64,000 nucleotides of DNA from Streptomyces brevispora. GTDB lineage: Bacteria > Actinomycetota > Actinomycetes > Streptomycetales > Streptomycetaceae. Shown here piece by piece: positions 41,435 to 54,358 of the stretch. The stretch lies in contig NZ_VIWW01000001.1 of assembly GCF_007829885.1 (NCBI RefSeq), positions 4,650,001-4,714,000 of the forward strand, given 5' to 3'. The translations under genes and the position numbers were made by a program. How positions within the stretch are numbered: position 1 is the first letter of the stretch; each line of letters begins with the position of its first letter. The notes below the pieces were generated by a model. That model saw nothing but the letters and a program-made list of their open reading frames with translations, searched no databases and was not told where the DNA came from.

Positions 41435-43300
41435 CTACCCCAGGTGCCACTTCTGGTTGGACGTCCCCGTGCACGTCCAGATCTGGGTGCGGGCCCCGTT
41501 CGCCGTCGACCGGTCGATCACGTCCAGGCACTTGCCCGCGGCCGTGTTGACGATGTCGCCGGTGGACGCGTCGTACGTCCAGCGCTGCGCCCCGGAACCG
41601 TTGCAGGTGTACAGCTGGACCTTCGCACCGTTGGCCGTGGAGCCGCCCGCGACGTCCAGGCAGGCGCCCAGGGTCCGGACGGATCCGTCGCCCGGGAGCG
41701 TCCAGCGCTGGTTCGCCGCGCCGGTGCAGTCCCAGAGCTGGGCCGGGGTGCCGTCGGCGGCCGTGTTGCCGGTCGCGTCCAGGCACTTGCCGCCCGACGT
41801 CAGGGCTCCCGAGGTGCCCGCCGAGCCGGACGGGGTGCCGGACCAGGTGAAGGTCGCCGACGTGCGCGCGGGCAGCGAGTAACTGAACTTGCTGCCGCCC
41901 CAGTTGACGGTGATCTGCTGCGCCGAACCGCCGCCGTTGTACGCGATCAGCGCCTTCGAGCCGTCCGGGTTGCGCCAGGCGACATTGGGCACGGTGGAGC
42001 TGGCCGTGGAGGCGATCCGGGAGGCTCCCGGGCGGACGAACTTGGTCAGGTGGCCCATCGTGTAGTACTCGATGTTGTAGTCGACCTGTCCGCTGCGGCC
42101 GTCCCCGTTGTGCACGGTGATCAGCCCGTCGCAGGTGCCGCAGCCGCCGTTGTGCGGGCCGCGGTTCTGGTCCACGGCCAGGGACCACTTGGTCACCGAC
42201 TTCGCCCAGTTGCGGGTGTAATCGATGATGTTCAGCATGTCCTCGCGCTGCTGGTCGGCGATCCAGGTGCCGCCCGAGTGCTCGGTCTGGAAGGCGTCCA
42301 TCGTGGGGTACTGGTTGTGCACCGCCGTCTGCTTGGCGACGTCACCGCCGTACCCGTGCCATGCGACCCCGCCGAAGTTGGGGTGGTTGCGCACCGCCGC
42401 GTCGTTCACCGTGGCCGCGGCGTACTCGTCGTAGGTGTCCCAGTTCCAGTCGTGGGCCAGCACCTTGGTGGACAGGCCGGCCGACTGGAGTTTCGGCAGC
42501 AGCTCGCTCTTGGTGAAGTAGGCGAGCCCGGAGCCGTTCCAGCTCATCGAGGGGTAGCCGGAACAGCAGGTCGGCTCGTTCTGCGCGGTGACGTAGTCGA
42601 CCGGCACGCCCTGGCCCCGGTACGCCTGGAGGTACTTCACGAAGTAGTCGGCGTACGCGCCGTAGTTCTCCGCCTTCAGCCAGCCGCCGTTCAGCTGCCC
42701 GTTGTCCTTCATCCACGCCGGAGCCGTCCACGGGGACGCCACCGTCGTCAGCGCGGGGTTCAGCTCCCTGGCCTGTTTGGTGAGCGGGAGCACGTCCTGC
42801 AGATCGTGTGCGATCGAGAACTTCCCGAGCGTCGGGTCGGTCTGCCCGGCGGGGACGTCGTCGTACGTGTAGCCGGTCCTGGCCAGGTCCGAGCCGCCCA
42901 TCGGATTGCGTACGAACGAGAGCCCGATGCCGTCCGTGGGGGAGAACAGCTTCTTCATCGTGGCGTCGCGGGTCGCCTGGCTCAGCGCCCCGCTGCTCTT
43001 CATCAGGTACGCGGCGGTGTCGGTGAACGAGGCGCCGCCGCCGGTGAAGGTCTGGTACCGGGTGTTCTCGTCGACGGTGATGTTCGTACCGCCGCCTCCG
43101 TTCCCGGCTTCGAAGGCGACCGGGGTCTGGGCCGCCAGGCCCCGGGTGACATGCCGGCCGCCGGCGTCATCGGTGGTGGTCAGCGCGATGCCGACCGTCT
43201 CGCCCGCGGCCTGGGCGGCGCCGGACGAGAGCCCGGTGAGACCGGCAGTCGCGAGCGCTGCGGCGAGCAGCACCCGTACGGCTCTTCCTGATCGGATCAT
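41435..43300 (-). CDS. Secreted GH30 glycosidase with C-terminal ricin-type lectin domain
   Basis: About 621 residues. A Sec signal peptide (IRSGRAVRVLLAAALATAGL, cut near AAQAA) precedes a GH30 catalytic domain: TASPWTAPAWMKDNGQL-type strand, acid/base Glu 242 in VTAQNEPTCCSGYPS and nucleophile Glu 340 in DAFQTEHSGGTW. A beta-sandwich follows, then a ricin B-like domain (about 490-621) with QLWDC..NQRW, VQLYTC..AQRW and TQIWTC..NQKW repeats. GH30 members cleave beta-1,6-glucan, beta-glucosides or xylan; the lectin part suggests binding to insoluble polysaccharide. ATG 43300 has GAGGAAGG 8 bases upstream. It is divergent from the LacI gene and the beta-glucan operon. Confidence 0.9.
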   Translation of the reverse strand: MIRSGRAVRVLLAAALATAGLTGLSSGAAQAAGETVGIALTTTDDAGGRHVTRGLAAQTPVAFEAGNGGGGTNITVDENTRYQTFTGGGASFTDTAAYLMKSSGALSQATRDATMKKLFSPTDGIGLSFVRNPMGGSDLARTGYTYDDVPAGQTDPTLGKFSIAHDLQDVLPLTKQARELNPALTTVASPWTAPAWMKDNGQLNGGWLKAENYGAYADYFVKYLQAYRGQGVPVDYVTAQNEPTCCSGYPSMSWNGSGLAYFTKSELLPKLQSAGLSTKVLAHDWNWDTYDEYAAATVNDAAVRNHPNFGGVAWHGYGGDVAKQTAVHNQYPTMDAFQTEHSGGTWIADQQREDMLNIIDYTRNWAKSVTKWSLAVDQNRGPHNGGCGTCDGLITVHNGDGRSGQVDYNIEYYTMGHLTKFVRPGASRIASTASSTVPNVAWRNPDGSKALIAYNGGGSAQQITVNWGGSKFSYSLPARTSATFTWSGTPSGSAGTSGALTSGGKCLDATGNTAADGTPAQLWDCTGAANQRWTLPGDGSVRTLGACLDVAGGSTANGAKVQLYTCNGSGAQRWTYDASTGDIVNTAAGKCLDVIDRSTANGARTQIWTCTGTSNQKWHLG

Positions 43301-43589
43301 GCTCAAGACCTTCCTCGGCGGGAGCGTGGGGGACTTGCCGTCGAACGATGCGTGAGTGAACTGCTCTTACGTGCCCACGTCAAGAGGGTGCGTGTTCAGG
43401 ACTTGAACGTATTGGTCTTCCTCGCTGCTCGCGGGATGGGTACGGACCAATCTCGGTGTGAAGTATTGACGGCTCTGTTCCAGCGGGGTTAACTCACGCC
43501 ACCAACGCCGGTACCGGTTCCGGAACCGGTTGCGGTACCGGTTCCATGGCCGGTCGCTCCCTCTGTCCCGTTGTGTCCTGGAGGACCCG
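43301..43589. promoter_or_regulatory. Divergent regulatory region with LacI-type operators
   Basis: An 18-base perfect palindrome ACCGGTTCCGGAACCGGT (43513-43530) lies between two direct copies of CGGTACCGGTTCC (43509-43521 and 43533-43545). Closer to the GH30 gene, GTTCA-GGACT-TGAAC (43394-43408) is an inverted repeat. CG in the centre of a palindrome is typical of LacI-family sites. The region separates GH30 from the regulator and can control both. Confidence 0.7.
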
Positions 43590-44564
43590 ATGCGTGTCAC
43601 CATCGCTGATGTCGCCCGCGAGGCCGGCGTCAGCAAGACGACCGTGTCCCGGGTCATCAACACCAAGGGCGAAGTGGACGGTTCAACGGCCGCCCGTGTT
43701 CGTGAAGTGATCGCACAGCTCGGTTATGTGCCCAGTTCGGGCGCCGTCGGACTGGCCCGCGGCAGCAGCCGTACGGTCGGCATGCTGGTGCCCTCGCTGA
43801 CCTGGCCGTGGATGGGCGAGGTGCTTCAGGGTGTCGTCGACACCGTCGAGGCCGCCGACTACGGGCTGCTGCTCTTCACCTGCAACCGCGGGGCCGAGTC
43901 CGTGAAGCGCTTCACCAGCCAGGTGTCGGCGCGGGCCTTCGACGGACTGGTCGTGGTCGAACCCGAGAACACCCTCGACCACCTCACCGAACTGCACCGC
44001 GACGGCCTTCCGATCGTGCTGATCGACGATCGCGGCCACCACCCCGAGTTTCCCTCCGTCGTGACCACCAACCACGAAGGAGGCGCGTCGGCCGCCCGTC
44101 ATCTGCGGGCTGCCGGCCGCACCAGGCCCCTGGTCATCACGGGCCCCCAGGACTTCGGCTGCGTACGTGACCGGCTTGCGGGATTCCTCTCCGTCCTGCC
44201 GACCGACCTTGTCGTCCGCGGGGACTTCACCGAGATCTGCGGCCGGCTGGCCGTGGAGCAACTCCTCGCCTCCGGCACGGAGTTCGACTCGGTCTTCGCG
44301 CACAACGACGTCACCGCGGCGGGCGTGCTGCGGGCACTGCGCCTCGCTGGACGTTCCGTTCCCGGTGACATCGCGGTGGTCGGCTTCGACGACATCCCGA
44401 TGGCCGAGCACACCGAACCGCCGCTGACCACCGTGCGCCAGCCCACCCGGCAGATGGGTGAGACGGCCGCACGGATGCTGCTCTCCCACCTCGGCGGCAC
44501 GGCCGTACCCGATGCACCGGTCGTGCTGCCCACCGAACTGGTCGTGCGCCACTCGGCGCCCTAG
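43590..44564 (+). CDS. LacI-family transcriptional regulator of the beta-glucan locus
   Basis: A 324-residue repressor. The DNA-binding head reads VTIADVAREAGVSKTTVSRVINTKGEV, followed by a hinge helix region (SSGAVGLARGSSRTVG) and a periplasmic-binding-like sugar domain (GMLVPSLTWPWMGEVLQGVV...FDGLVVVEPEN...FDSVFAHNDVTAAGVLRAL). It most likely binds a glucan oligosaccharide and controls the flanking glycosidase and transporter genes. ATG 43590 has GGAGG 5 bases upstream. The palindrome cluster 60-80 bases before the start is its probable operator. The transporter lipoprotein gene follows 154 bases later. Confidence 0.93.
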   Translation: MRVTIADVAREAGVSKTTVSRVINTKGEVDGSTAARVREVIAQLGYVPSSGAVGLARGSSRTVGMLVPSLTWPWMGEVLQGVVDTVEAADYGLLLFTCNRGAESVKRFTSQVSARAFDGLVVVEPENTLDHLTELHRDGLPIVLIDDRGHHPEFPSVVTTNHEGGASAARHLRAAGRTRPLVITGPQDFGCVRDRLAGFLSVLPTDLVVRGDFTEICGRLAVEQLLASGTEFDSVFAHNDVTAAGVLRALRLAGRSVPGDIAVVGFDDIPMAEHTEPPLTTVRQPTRQMGETAARMLLSHLGGTAVPDAPVVLPTELVVRHSAP

Positions 44565-44718
44565 CGGCCGGGGCCGGACCGGCCCCACCGCTCCCCTTGC
44601 TCCGCGCAGCAGCCGGCTGCGCGCACCCGCACACCGCACCCGTACCGCCCGTACCCGGCGCGCCGAGCGCTGCCCGTTTCCGGATCTCCCAGACCCGCCA
44701 GTCCCTCCTGGAGTCGCC

Positions 44719-46395
44719 ATGTCCGCACGCCGTCACCACACGCTCAGAGCGGTCGCGCTCGCCACCGCGGTGGTCGCGCTCGCCGCCGGATGCTCGTCAG
44801 CCAACTCGAACGCCAAGAAGAGCGGCAGTGCCGCGTCAGGCATCCTGACGCTGGGCAAGCCGGACGGGCCGCAGACGAACAACAGCAACCCGTTCCTCAA
44901 CACCTCGGCGGGCGCCACCCTCGGCTACCGCTACATGATCTACGAGCCGCTGGCGATGACGAGCCAGATCCGGCCCGCCGACAAGGCCGACCCGTGGCTG
45001 GCGACGGAATGGAAGTGGGACTTCAACTTCACCAAGGTCACCTTCACCCTCGACGACAAGGCCAAGTGGGCCGACGGCAAGCCGCTGACCGCCGAGGACG
45101 TGGCGTTCACCTTCAACCTGCTGAAGAAGCACCCGGCGCTCAACGGCAACGGCATAGCCTTCGACGGGGTCGAGGTCCAGGGCAAGAAGGTCGTGCTGAC
45201 CTTCGAGGACTCGCAGTACGTCAACCAGAACAAGATCATTCAGCAGTTCATCGTGCCCAAGCACATCTGGGAAGGCGTCAAGAACCCGGAGACCTGGCCC
45301 AACCGCACCCCCGTCGGCTCGGGTCCGTACAAGCTGAAGACGTTCACCCCGCAGACCACCACCCTGACCGCCACGCCCACGTACTGGAAGGGCGCGACGA
45401 AGGTCAAGGAGCTGCGCTACAGCACGTACAACGACAACAGCGCCGCGACCACCGCACTGGCCAGCGGCAAGCTCGAGTGGTCGTTCGTCTTCATGCCGGA
45501 CTACAAGAAGCTGTACATCGCCAAGGACCCCAAGAACCACAAGCTGTGGTTCCCCTCCGGGCTCGGCATCCACGGACTGTGGTTCAACACCGCCCGCAAG
45601 CCGTTCGACAACCCGGCGCTGCGCAAGGCCATGGCGATGGTCGTCGACCGCAACGCGATCTACACCCAGGCCGAGGCGACCCTCTACCCGGAGATCACCA
45701 ACCCGACCGGCATCCCGCTGCCCGCCGGTGAGTCCTTCCTCGCCCCCGAGTACAAGAAGGCCACCACGAAGCCCGATGTCGAGGGCGCCAAGAAGATCCT
45801 CGACAAGGCCGGCTTCACGCTCAGCGGCGGAGTGCTGAAGGACCCGAGCGGCAAGCCGGTGAAGCTGACCTTCACCGACCCGGCCGGCTGGAACGACTAC
45901 ATCACCGGCCTCGCGATCATCAAGGACAACATCAAGCAGCTCGGCATCGAGGCCAAGGTCAAGACGCAGACCGCCGAGGCCTGGGGAGCGGACGTGGCCA
46001 ACGGCAACTTCGACGCCACCCTGCACTGGACCAACAGCGGCGCCACCCCGTACGACATGTACCAGAACATCATGGACGGCGCGCTGCTCCAGCCCATCGG
46101 CAAGGCCTCCCAGCTCGGCAACTTCGGCCGCTTCAAGAGCACCGAGGCAACCGAGGCGCTGAAGGACTTCGCCAACGCCACGACCGACACCACGCGCATC
46201 AACGCGATGAACGCGCTGCAGAAGATCATGGTCGAGCAGGCGCCGATGATCCCCACCGCCGCCGCCCCCATCGGGGCCGAGTACTCCACCAAGAACTGGG
46301 TGGGCTGGCCCACCGAGGCCGACCCGTACGCCGACCCGCAGCACACCCAGCCCTCGTCGCTGGAAGTCGTGCTGAAGCTCAAGCCGTCGAAGTAA
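44719..46395 (+). CDS. Peptide-type (SBP family 5) ABC transporter solute-binding lipoprotein
   Basis: A 558-residue lipoprotein (lipobox ALAAGC, Cys 25) that captures substrate outside the cell. Family 5 features include MIYEPLAMTSQI, LATEWKWDFNFTKVTFTLDDKAKWADGKPLTAEDVAFTFNL and RTPVGSGPYKLKTF. Although the family is named for peptides, some members bind beta-gluco-oligosaccharides; here the neighbouring GH1, GH16 and GH30 genes make cello- or laminari-oligosaccharides the likely ligand. ATG 44719 has GGAG 5 bases upstream. It starts the operon that contains both ATPases and both permeases. Confidence 0.9.
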   Translation: MSARRHHTLRAVALATAVVALAAGCSSANSNAKKSGSAASGILTLGKPDGPQTNNSNPFLNTSAGATLGYRYMIYEPLAMTSQIRPADKADPWLATEWKWDFNFTKVTFTLDDKAKWADGKPLTAEDVAFTFNLLKKHPALNGNGIAFDGVEVQGKKVVLTFEDSQYVNQNKIIQQFIVPKHIWEGVKNPETWPNRTPVGSGPYKLKTFTPQTTTLTATPTYWKGATKVKELRYSTYNDNSAATTALASGKLEWSFVFMPDYKKLYIAKDPKNHKLWFPSGLGIHGLWFNTARKPFDNPALRKAMAMVVDRNAIYTQAEATLYPEITNPTGIPLPAGESFLAPEYKKATTKPDVEGAKKILDKAGFTLSGGVLKDPSGKPVKLTFTDPAGWNDYITGLAIIKDNIKQLGIEAKVKTQTAEAWGADVANGNFDATLHWTNSGATPYDMYQNIMDGALLQPIGKASQLGNFGRFKSTEATEALKDFANATTDTTRINAMNALQKIMVEQAPMIPTAAAPIGAEYSTKNWVGWPTEADPYADPQHTQPSSLEVVLKLKPSK

Positions 46396-46433
46396 GGCCG
46401 TCGGCCTCACACCCAGGGATCCAGGTACCGGCC

Positions 46434-47488
<1,055 letters not shown>

Positions 47489-47492
<4 letters not shown>

Positions 47493-48469
47493 AGTACCTG
47501 TTCCAGAGGCTCGCCTTCTACCTGGTCACCGCGTGGGCCGCGATCACCATCAACTTCCTCATCCCGCGGCTGATGCCCGGCGACCCGGTGCAGGCCCTCA
47601 TCGCCCGCTTCCAGGGACAGCTGGACACCAGCGCCATCGCCTCCCTCAAGGCCCTCTTCGGCCTGGACAAGCAACAGTCGCTCTGGCAGCAGTACACCGA
47701 CTACTGGGGCCATCTGCTCGACGGTGACCTCGGCCTGTCCTTCACCTTCTTCCCCACCCCGGTGAGCGAGGTCATCGCCCAGTCGCTGCCGTGGACGCTC
47801 GCGCTCGTCGGCATCACCACGCTGATCAGCTTCGTGCTCGGCACCGGGATCGGCGTGTTCACCGGCTGGCGGCGCGGCTCCTGGATGGACAGCCTGCTGC
47901 CCGTCACCACGTTCATCTCCGCGATTCCGTACTTCTGGCTCGGCCTCATCGCGATCTGGCTGTTCGCCACGAAGTGGCCGCTCTTCCCGGCGTCGGACGG
48001 CTACGACAACTCGCTGGTGCCCGCCTTCGACTGGCCGTTCATCTCCAGCGCGCTCTACCACGGGGTGCTGCCCGGCCTCACCATCGTGCTCAGCGCGGTG
48101 GCCGGCTGGATCCTCGGCATGCGCAACATGATGGTGACGGTCTCCTCCGAGGACTACGTCATGGTCGCCCAGGCCAAGGGGCTCTCCGAGCGCCGGGTGA
48201 TGTTCGGGTACGCCGCCCGCAACGCGATCCTGCCCAACATCTCCGGCTTCGCCCTCTCGCTCGGCTTCATCGTCGGCGGCACCCTGCTGGTGGAGATGGT
48301 CTTCTCCTACCCCGGCATCGGCTACCAGCTCTTCCAGGGCGTGGGCGCCAAGGACTACCCCCTCATGCAGGGCGTCTTCCTGATCATCACGCTCTCCGTC
48401 CTGGCGGCGAACCTCCTCGCCGACGTGCTCTACATGCTCCTCGACCCCCGTACCCGAAGGGAGGCCTAG
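47489..48469 (+). CDS. ABC transporter permease 1 (OppB/DppB type)
   Basis: A 326-residue permease with about six helices. The N-terminus KYLFQRLAFYLVTAWAAITINFLIPRLMPGDP is characteristic of DppB-type permeases, and the cytoplasmic EAA-type loop reads VMVAQAKGLSERRVMFGYAARNAILP. GTG 47489 overlaps the upstream ATPase stop. The partner permease begins three bases after its stop. Confidence 0.93.
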
Positions 48470-48472
48470 GAC

Positions 48473-49467
<995 letters not shown>

Positions 49468-49471
<4 letters not shown>

Positions 49472-50475
49472 GCGAGCCCGTCCTCACCATCAGCGGCCTC
49501 AACGTCGACTACGGCACCGGGTCCGCCGCCGTGCACGCGCTGCGCGACATCGACCTCACCCTGCACCGGGGCGAAGTCCTCGGCCTCGCGGGCGAGTCGG
49601 GCTCCGGCAAGTCGACCCTGGCGTACGCCGTCACCCGGCTGCTCTCCCCGCCCGGCGTGATCACCGGCGGCGAGGTCCGCTACCACCGGCCCGGCGGCGA
49701 ATCGCTCGACCTGCTGACCCTGTCGGCCCCCGAACTGCGGGCCTTCCGCTGGCAGGAGCTGTCGATCGTCTTCCAGGGCGCGATGAACTCCCTCAACCCG
49801 GTCCACACGGTCCACAGCCAGCTCACCGACGTACTCCAGGCCCACCGCCCGGAGATGAAGCGGGCCGAACGCACCGCACGAGCCGTGGAGTTGCTGAGGC
49901 TCGTCGGGATCTCCGCCGACCGGCTCGGGGCCTACCCGCACCAGCTCTCCGGCGGAATGCGCCAGCGCGTGATGATCGCGATGGCCCTCGCGCTGGAACC
50001 CGAGATCGTCATCATGGACGAGCCCACGACGGCCCTGGACGTCGTCATGCAGCGCCAGATCCTGCGCCAGCTGGTCAAGCTCCGTGAGGAGCTCGGCTTC
50101 TCGGTCGTCTTCATCACGCACGACATCTCGCTCCTGATCGAGTTCTCCGACCGGATCGCGATCATGTACGGCGGCCGGATCGTCGAGGAGGCCGGTTCCT
50201 CCGACATCTACCGGGACCCCCGCCACCCCTACAGCGACGGGCTGCTGCACTCCTTCCCCGCCCTGCACGGCCCCCGCCGCGAACTCAGCGGCATCCCGGG
50301 CTCGCCCCCGCACCTGTCCGCGATGCCCGCCGGCTGCGCCTTCCACCCCCGCTGCGCCAAGAAGGTCGAGGGCTGCGACACCCATGTCCCGGTGCTGGCC
50401 GCACCCAGCGGGGACGGCTCCCGTTCGGTGGCCTGCTGGCTCCACCGGGAGGCCCCGGCCGCCGCCCGCTCGTAG
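49468..50475 (+). CDS. ABC transporter ATP-binding protein (OppD/DppD type)
   Basis: A 335-residue ATPase with Walker A AGESGSGKSTLAYAVTRLL, signature LSGGMRQRVMIAMALALEP, Walker B EIVIMDEPTTALD and H-loop FITHD; the C-terminal GCAFHPRCAKKVEGC segment matches the OppD type. It forms a heterodimer with the other ATPase. ATG 49468 overlaps the upstream stop. The GH1 gene starts 32 bases later. Confidence 0.93.
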
Positions 50476-50506
50476 CGCCCCACGCACCGCACACCTCAGG
50501 AGAACC

Positions 50507-51925
<1,419 letters not shown>

Positions 51926-51979
51926 CCGCGCCCGCGCGCGCGGCCGCGCAGCCCCATTGATACGAACGGGAGCCCCACC

Positions 51980-53854
51980 GTGCCCTCTCGTACGACTCTG
52001 GCAGCCACCACCGCCGCCGCCCTGCTGGCCCTCGCCGCCCCCATGGCCTTCGCGGACCAGGCCCCCCGGCCGGCCGCGCAGGCTGCGGCCTGGGACACCG
52101 ACCGGGCGGCCGCCGCCCACACCGCCGACCCCGGCTCCGTCACCGCGTCCGGCAGCGAGAACGGCGCCACCGGACCGGGGGCCGCCGCGGACGGCGACGG
52201 CGCCACCCGCTGGTCGAGCAACTTCGCCGACGACGCCTGGATCCGGGTCGACCTCGGCTCCGTCATCCGGATCAGCCAGGTCACCCTGGACTGGGAGGCC
52301 GCGTACGGCAAGAAGTACGCCCTGGAGGTGTCGAGGAACGGCACCGACTGGACGACGTTCTACACCGAGGACGACGGCACCGGCGGCAGCGTCACCGCGC
52401 ACACCTACCCGCAGGAGGTCACCGGCCGCTACGTCCGGATGCGCGGCATCCAGCGTGCCACCGCCTGGGGCTACTCCCTCTACTCCTTCAAGGTCTACGG
52501 AGGGGAACCGGCCCCGGCCTCCACGACCCGCGCCAACCTCGCCCTGAACCACCCCGCGTACGGCAACCTCTACCAGCACGCGGGCAATTCACCGGCGTTC
52601 GTCACCGACGGCGGCTGGCCGGCCGATCTCAAGGCGGACCAGTCGCGCTGGTCCAGCGACTGGAACGCGGACCGCTGGGTCGGTGTCGACCTCGGAGCCA
52701 CCTCCAGGATCGACACGGTCGACCTGTACTGGGAGGCGGCGTACGCCGTCGACTACCGGATCCAGGTCTCCGACGACAACCGCACCTGGCGCACCGTGTA
52801 CCAGCCGTCCGCCGCCGACGTCGCCGCCCGCCGCGCCGACGTGAAGGCGCCGGGCGAGGCCGCCGGCCGCCACGACACCGTCACCCTGCCCACCCCGGCG
52901 ACCGGCCGCTACATCCGGATGCTCGGCGTGGAACGCCGTTCCTTCTACAACCCGGCGCCCGCCACCGCCCAGTTCGGCTACTCGCTCTACGAGTTCCAGG
53001 TCTGGGGCACCGGAGGCAGCGCGAACGCCACCTACCCGGCCCTTCCCAAGGACCCCGGCGGCACGTACCGCACCACGTTCTTCGACGACTTCACCGGCTC
53101 GGGCCTGGACCGCTCCAAATGGCGGGTGGTGCGCACCGGCACGGAGATGGGCCCGGTGAACGGCGAGTCGCAGGCCTACGTCGACTCGACGAACAACATC
53201 CGCACCGAGAACGGCTCCCTCGTCCTGAACGCGAAGTACTGCAAGGGCTGCACCTCCACGCGCAACGGCACCTTCGACTTCACCTCCGGCCGGGTCGACA
53301 CCAACACCAAGTTCGACTTCACCTACGGCAAGGTCAGCGCCCGTATGAAGCTGCCGGTGGGCGACGGCTACTGGCCCGCGTTCTGGATGCTCGGCAGCAA
53401 TGTCGACGACCCGACGGTCTCCTGGCCCGGCTCCGGCGAGACGGACATCATGGAGAACATCGGCTACGGCGACTGGACCAGCTCCGCGCTGCACGGCCCC
53501 GGCTACTCCGCTGACGGCAACATAGGAAAGCAGCAGACCTACCCGAACGGCGGCCGCGCTGACGCGTGGCACACCTACGGCGTCGAGTGGACGGCCGAAG
53601 GCATGACGTTCACCGTCGACGACCAGGTCGTCCAGCGGATCTCCCGCCAGAAGCTGGAGTCCACCCGCGGCCAGTGGGTCTACGACCACAACCAGTACGT
53701 GATCCTCAACCTGGCCCTCGGCGGCGCCTACCCGGCCGGCTGGAACAAGGTCACCGCGCCGTACTGGGGTCTCCCGCAGTCCAGCGTCGACCGGATCGCC
53801 CAGGGCGGCATCAAGGCCGAGATCGACTGGGTCAAGGTCGAGCAGAAGAAGTAG
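51980..53854 (+). CDS. Secreted CBM32-CBM32-GH16 endo-beta-1,3-glucanase
   Basis: A 624-residue secreted enzyme. After a Sec signal (ending MAFA-DQA), two discoidin/CBM32-like domains (about 45-175 and 185-348) share TRWSS/SRWSSDW, WIRVDLG/WVGVDLG, and GYSLY(S/E)F ends. The GH16 domain (about 355-624) has the active site SGETDIMENIGYGDW with Glu 487, Asp 489 and Glu 492. This predicts an endo-beta-1,3-glucanase (laminarinase) that attaches to glucan and releases oligosaccharides for the importer. GTG 51980 has GGGAG 8 bases upstream. The 3' end carries a 14-base tandem repeat spanning the stop. Confidence 0.93.
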   Translation: MPSRTTLAATTAAALLALAAPMAFADQAPRPAAQAAAWDTDRAAAAHTADPGSVTASGSENGATGPGAAADGDGATRWSSNFADDAWIRVDLGSVIRISQVTLDWEAAYGKKYALEVSRNGTDWTTFYTEDDGTGGSVTAHTYPQEVTGRYVRMRGIQRATAWGYSLYSFKVYGGEPAPASTTRANLALNHPAYGNLYQHAGNSPAFVTDGGWPADLKADQSRWSSDWNADRWVGVDLGATSRIDTVDLYWEAAYAVDYRIQVSDDNRTWRTVYQPSAADVAARRADVKAPGEAAGRHDTVTLPTPATGRYIRMLGVERRSFYNPAPATAQFGYSLYEFQVWGTGGSANATYPALPKDPGGTYRTTFFDDFTGSGLDRSKWRVVRTGTEMGPVNGESQAYVDSTNNIRTENGSLVLNAKYCKGCTSTRNGTFDFTSGRVDTNTKFDFTYGKVSARMKLPVGDGYWPAFWMLGSNVDDPTVSWPGSGETDIMENIGYGDWTSSALHGPGYSADGNIGKQQTYPNGGRADAWHTYGVEWTAEGMTFTVDDQVVQRISRQKLESTRGQWVYDHNQYVILNLALGGAYPAGWNKVTAPYWGLPQSSVDRIAQGGIKAEIDWVKVEQKK

Positions 53855-53880
53855 CCGGGAAGAAGTAGCCGAGAAGAAGC
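53845..53880 (+). repeat. 14-base tandem repeat across the GH16 stop codon
   Basis: GAAGAAGTAGCCGG (53845-53858), GAAGAAGTAGCCGA (53859-53872) and a partial GAAGAAGC (53873-53880). The first copy contains the GH16 TAG stop. The repeat period is 14, so later copies are out of frame. Confidence 0.85.
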
Positions 53881-53903
53881 GACGACCCCGGCCCCACCCG
53901 CGC

Positions 53904-53947
53904 CCCGCGCGTGGCACAGCACCCGCACCCGCTGTGCCGCGCGCGGG
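53904..53947 (+). terminator. Strong terminator after the beta-glucan operon
   Basis: A 17-bp stem with one G-U pair: CCCGCGCGTGGCACAGC (53904-53920) against GCTGTGCCGCGCGCGGG (53931-53947), loop ACCCGCACCC. It lies about 50 bases after the GH16 stop. It overlaps the apparent start of the downstream MFS fragment. Confidence 0.85.
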
Positions 53948-54200
53948 CGATCTGCTCGAAGGCCGGCGCTACATCCTCGGGCACCGGACGCCGCGCCCGC
54001 TGCTCGTCAACGCGGTCGTGGTCAACGGCCTGATCATGGCCTCCGGGCCACTGCTCGCCGTGCTCCTGCTGGCCACCGTGACCAGTCCCCGCACCGCGAT
54101 CGCCGCCGCCGGAGTCCTTCTCCCGGCCACCCCGCTGCTGCTGCCGCGCCGCGCGAAGGTGCCCGGGAAGAAGCTCACCGGAGTCGAGGAAGCCGCGTGA
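53948..54200 (+). pseudogene. MFS transporter fragment
   Basis: An open frame encodes GRRYILGHRTPRPLLVNAVV, then VNGLIMASGPLLAVLLL, which matches part of a drug-type MFS transporter; after that it jumps to a second hydrophobic stretch (AAAGVLLPATPLLLPRR) and a hydrophilic end. Only about 80 of the usual 400 residues remain and the parts are joined by an internal deletion. The only start (GTG 53934) lies in a terminator stem, so it is probably not expressed. Confidence 0.6.
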
Positions 54201-54358
54201 ACGACATGGTCCGGCAACCGGCCGGCGATCACCGGCCCGCTCGGTTCGGACAACGAGCAGCACCTGCCACCGGTCCGCGACAGCCGGTTCCGTCCTGCTA
54301 GAGGGCGCCGCCGAGGAACGCGGACCTGGCTGCTGCTGTAGCCGACTGGGCGTGCGAG

